DNA of 64,000 nt, taken from Bathymodiolus brooksi. Lineage: Eukaryota > Mollusca > Bivalvia > Mytilida > Modiolidae. The position numbers and the translations under genes are program-made. The DNA lies in NCBI GenBank assembly GCA_963680875.1, contig OY804580.1, positions 93,153,353 to 93,217,352 on the forward strand, written 5' to 3'. Below, in pieces: positions 24,801-30,800 of the stretch (position 1 is its first letter; each line of letters begins with the position of its first letter). The notes under the pieces were generated by a model that saw nothing but the letters and a program-made list of their open reading frames with translations, did no database searches and was not told the origin of the DNA.

Positions 24801-27800
24801 AGTTTTTTATATGAACATTTTTCAATATCTGATCTAGGTTACACTACCAACTAGTAAACCATTAGGAGTAGACTTTATAGATACTGGCGATACATTTGAA
24901 TTGAGACCAGTAGCAGAGACCAACATCTTTGTTTTGAGAATTAGAACGGGGTCTACAGTGGATCTTACAACACCTAGCTGTACATGTGTATGTATATGTT
25001 ATTATAATTTAATTTGATGTGAATACTGCAATCTGATTGGCTGATCCGCCTTGAGCAATATTGGTAATACTGGGAACAGGACAAAAGCCCCCTGACAAAA
25101 AGCCCCCCAGTAATGATGAAAAGTAAAATGTTTTGTTTTTTTTATACATTTTTTTATATTGATGGTAATATTAGATGTATTAAAGTATAAAGGAAAAAAA
25201 ATTAAAAATTAATTAAAGAAATTCAATACTTCACATTTGTTTATTATTATTAACATTTTTATTTTTTAAGTGTAAATTACAAAAGAAAAACTGATAATTT
25301 GTTTATAAATTAAAGTTATTTTTCGAATTATCTTTATCACATAATGTTGTACACATCTCCCTGATCGAGGTTCATATTCACATCAGTGATGATAGGCAAT
25401 GGTTGCATAGGCAGTTGTGCAGAGACACAAAGATATAAATATTTTTACAGTATACAGACACAAGGAATTAAAATACAAAGGTACAACAAATTTTGAATCA
25501 TTTTAGAAAACACAAAGAACATTTTACAAATCCAAACAGTTGAACAATGACACAGGAAAAAATGAAATGTATTGACTTTAATTATGAATAATTCAAAAAT
25601 TAACTTTAATTTATAAACAAATTATCAGTTTTTCTTTTGTTATTTACACTTTATAAATGTTAATAATAATAAACAAAATGTGAAGAAATGTTTTTCTATA
25701 AGTATTAAATTTTTTAAAATTAATTTTTTATTTGCTTTCCTTTATACTTTAATATATCTATTATCACTATCAATATTAAAAAATGTATAACAAAAAAAAC
25801 ATTAACTTTTACTTTTCATCATTACTGGGGGGCTTTTTGTCAGGGGGCTTTTGTCCTAGACCTGTAACACTTGATAACCTGGGTTAGTATTGTGACGTCA
25901 CCAACATATTCATTCGCCAACGACAAATTCAAATAGTCCCATGATATAATGGTAATTAAAATCAAGAAATCTTTACATTTTGTTGTAAAAATTAAATTGT
26001 AAGGTATATGTTCAATATATAAACAGGTTATACTTGTATAACCTGGTGTGGAATAGCTTACTCTTTTCATAAACCGCTTCTCTTCAAGTTTTGAACAGGA
26101 TATATCATATGACCTGTTCAAAAAATTAACATATTCCTTTAGTAAATATGGACATTACTAGTGTGTACGAAAAGTTTGAAAATACCAAAGGGATAGTGAG
26201 AAGTACATTGTGCTAATATGTTAATACATGTATTGAAAAGGCTGAAATCCAAATGGTCAAGGTGAATAAGTCGGAGAAGATTTTCGAATAAACGTAAATC
26301 CTGGTTTCAAAAAAGATATTGTTCATGTCACCATAAGTGGTGTGATAACAGCAATTGGGTTATTACTGTTTAAAGCTACTTTACAGGATAGTTCAGTTTT
26401 ATCGTGGTAGTCAGTTCTATTGGTGGAGGAAATATGAAAACATGTTTCACCCGATCTGCCGCAATTTTCTAACTCATAATGTTGTGTAAATGAAATATTT
26501 TTAAAATAGCCTTATTTGTTTTTCTTTCAGGATAGCAATCTGAAACCTGACTCTAGACAATGTAATTGTGACTGTCTCTGTTATACACCAATAACATTTA
26601 ATGTGTGTAAGAACACATACACCATTAGTCTCTCGTAAGTATCCTGTTTTTGAAAGAACTCGTACGTTATCATTCTCTTGTAAAAAAAAATTAAAAGAAA
26701 AACTGACATGGTTTATTATATTATTTATTACTGAAATTTTACAGTTCCTAAATAATGTAGTTATTAATAAAACTAAGCTTCCTCTCCATTAGGCATTGAT
26801 GACCTTATCAGATTTTGGCTATCTTGTTTAGGCCTTTTGGTTTTATTGCTCCAAAAACTTTAAATTATTTGGCTTTCCAATCTTTCGATTTTCAGCGTAT
26901 CTGATCAAGGTTGCTAGAAATGCGACGTGCATACTAAATTTGATATCTACGTTTTTATTGCAAAATAAATCTCGTTTAAGTAGGTTATTTCTAAAAGAAC
27001 ATATACACAATCAGCCTTATAAGTACCGTATTTAGGGTTGAATTATGTGCAGGATTTTGCCCAGATTCTTTATTTTGTAGGAGGGGTGCGCATTATAAAC
27101 AGGAACAATGTGTTTCACTCTTTCCCAGACCGGGAAATCACATGTCCACCATGTTTTTTTGTTTACTATTGTCAACATGCAAAGTTAAATATTTCTTTAA
27201 TTGTTTGGACACTATTCCACAAAATAATTAATTGCATCTACTATGTTTTAATTATTGAAGAATTAAAACTGTCTAGTGCAGTTTTGTTTTGTACTTGTAA
27301 ATATTTACCTTTGATAGATACGAAAATAAACTAAATATAAACGTCTGACTATATCTAGCCATGTGTTAAATAATCAATAATCTTGCCGATAAGTCAATGT
27401 GTGCAAATGTAAATGTGTCATAATTACTTAGTGTATAATTAGACTGTCAGACTGTGTTTACACAAGATTATAGTGATTGAAATAAAAAGAAAAGAAACAA
27501 TAAAATGTATTTGTCAATTTTTATGTCAAGTCTAATAGCTTGATTGCTCCCAGGTGAAGTTAAATTTGATTATTACAACATATAGCAATCTGTTATGATT
27601 GCATGGCTTGGATGCTATTTCATCACTAAATAATAAGGCATTGTTTGTAGTTCATTCATGATCATTAATTATTTGGTCAATTTTAAAAATACAAAAAATA
27701 ACAGATTGTTCAACAATGTCATAATAAGTGACAATTGTTTGCATTTCTTTATGCTATATATCATTATTTTCTGTCATCTTTAACTATCAGCTGCGTTAAT

Positions 27801-30800
27801 TTACGTTCGGATCCGGAATTTAAACTTATATTTACCAATGCTGTACTAGATTTTGAATCCATTACACAACATCCGGATAATAAAAACATCATATGAAAAC
27901 GCCAATAAAACCCAACACATTTAATATTTTGCAACTTTATTGAAGATGAAAAGAGATAAATGGTTCTTAAATTCTCCCAGCAAATGAAACATGCTCAAAG
28001 GACTGAACAATATATACGATTGATATTTAATTCTTACATTTCCGATGACGATTTTTTTCAAAAGTCCATGCGCATTATAGACACAAACTAGTTTTTTTGT
28101 TGTTGAGATTTTCAAGGCCAAGAGGGGGTGCGCATTATGCAACCCTAAATACGGTATGCAAAATGCACAATCAATCCCGTTAGTAAGAAATGAAAACGTA
28201 GATATCAAATTTAGTGTGCACGATGCATGTCTGCAATAACCTTCATAAGATACGCTCTAAGCCAAAATATGTGAAAGCCAAATAATATAAGAGTCTTTTG
28301 GAGCAAAATAACCAAAACAAACGGTCTAAACATGATAGCCAAAACGGAGACTATTATCTATTTAGAAAAAGGTATGTACTTACTATAGGTTTTGGTGTGG
28401 CTGTTAAATGCCACTTTGAACAATACAGTCAAACCTGGGACAAAGAAAAAGTGGCCTCATAAGACAGGTGGCCTCTTAAAAGAGGTTCAATACATATGAA
28501 ATGTTCTATGACAGGACAAGAAAAAGGTGACCTTTTAATACAGGTGACCGCATGGACAGGTTCGCCTGTATTTTAATTGTATTGTGAAGGTCACTTTTAT
28601 CGGTAGAGAAAACTGGATGTCGAGGAGACAACCATTGACTGACCTCCTACAACTGGCTGACAAACTTTATAGCATAAAATTTCCATCGCCAGTACACCCT
28701 GCCATAATACAGATATACATTTTATATGCATGTTGAAAGTAATTTGTCAGATGGACATCAATATGTTTTATGTTGCAAAAGTATTTATAGTCACTCAAAA
28801 GTTTTTCAAGCTAATTTTATCTTGTTCTATGATTTGTTCATGTCTGACTTTTAAGAACTACATGTATGTTACTCATGGTTACAACTCCTTGTTAATGCAT
28901 GGGTTAGGATTATGGTCATGCTGTAAGTCGCTCACAAACTTGATCACATAATGTTGTATCGAGCAGGATTCGAACTCACATTAGTGGTGATAGACACTTA
29001 TTACGTAGGTAGTTATAAATCCAACTACCATATGGTCACGAACACGACAGCCCATGTGAATGCATGTATCATTGTTAATAACAAATTTCTCCCAGGTCTA
29101 CGAAAATATTTTTTTACGAGCAGAATTTTGTTTTCACGATAAATAATACATACAAATAATCTGAATTATTGTTTCTCTCTTAATCTCGTGGAAATATATA
29201 TATATATTATTAAGCGATTAGTTGACAGATTATCTTGATGGAGACTACAGATTAACTTTTGTGGATATAGAGATATACTATAATTAAATGATTAGTTCAT
29301 ATAACCTTGATGGAGACCATTGACTGTGTATATAGCGATATACCATGCAATTTTAGGCCATATGATAACAATTTGTTTCCAAGCCCTAGCTCACAATAAT
29401 TGAGAAAATAATTACCCAACATTATATTTGAAGTGATCAATGTTTATGCTATTTTGTTTTTATTGTTATTTCATTCAACATGTGATTCAAAATTGGTTTC
29501 TTGGATATTACAGTATATCTTCGAGCGTTGTAGTATTTGATATTAATAATTGTATGTATTTGTTTGGTCTACAGAGATTCCAGTTTACCTTGCAGTGCTC
29601 GATTACTGGACACATCTAGCATTAATGTGGTGGAAAACTTAGATGGAATTCAATCATGCTATGATCCTAAATGCAATGAGAAAAAGACCAAAAGGTATGT
29701 AGAATAATTGGAGGCAAATATATGTATTTGTGAACGTATCATAGCCTTCAGACATAATTGTGATTGTCAGGAAATATCTTCTGGAGATTGTGAAGCAGGG
29801 TTAGGAGTAACCATATGGTGTTTAACGCCACTTTCAACAATATTTCAGTTATGTCGTGGCGGTCAGTTTTATTGGTGGCAACATCAGAGTACCCGGAGAA
29901 GACCACTGACCTGTCGCAGTTCACTGACAAACTTGATCGCATGCTGTTGTATCGAGTACACCTCTCCTGAACAGTTACTGGTTATAGGCACTGATTGCAT
30001 ATGTAGTTATATATCAAACTACCATACTATCACGACTACGACGGCTCATGAGTATGAATACGAGATGGATAGGTTGATCCAAAATCCACGTTGATTTAAC
30101 ATAATGCAATGCATTGATATTTGTCTAGTCATGTGTAGACATATACTTTGTGTTCAAAGAGTTTGTTTTATGAACATGGAAACTAGCTTCTTCCAGAAAC
30201 CACATTCAAGTCCAGTATTTGGTCATTTCTAGCTTCTTCCAGAAACCACATTCAAGTCCAGTATTTGGTCATTTCTAGCTTCTTCCAGAAACCACATTCA
30301 AGTCCAGTATTTGGTCATTTCTAGCTTCTTCCAGAAACCACATTCAAGTCCAGTATTTGGTCATTTCTCAATGTGATTAATTGTATTTTATTTCCTTTAG
30401 AAACCACTCCCTTTCCTCTACAAAGATGTCCTTAGACAATATTCAAATCATGTGCTTTACATAACATACTTGCTATTTTGGTGGGGTTCATGTTTTGTCA
30501 TCTTTATACCCCCCACAAACAAAGTCGGGGGGGTATATAGGAATCACCCTGTCCGTCCGTCTATCCGTCCATCCATGTACCTTGTAAGCGCAACTCCTCC
30601 TAAGCCGCTTATTGGATTTTTATGAAACTTTACACATTTGTAGTACACTACCTGCAGATGTGCATGAAGGAATATCGTTGCTGTCCAAAATTTAAAAGGG
30701 GAGATAATTCAACTTATACTTTCACGAAAAGGGGGGGGGGCATGTACTTTATAAGCGCAACTCCTACTAAACTGCTTTTTGAATTTTTATGAAACTTTAC

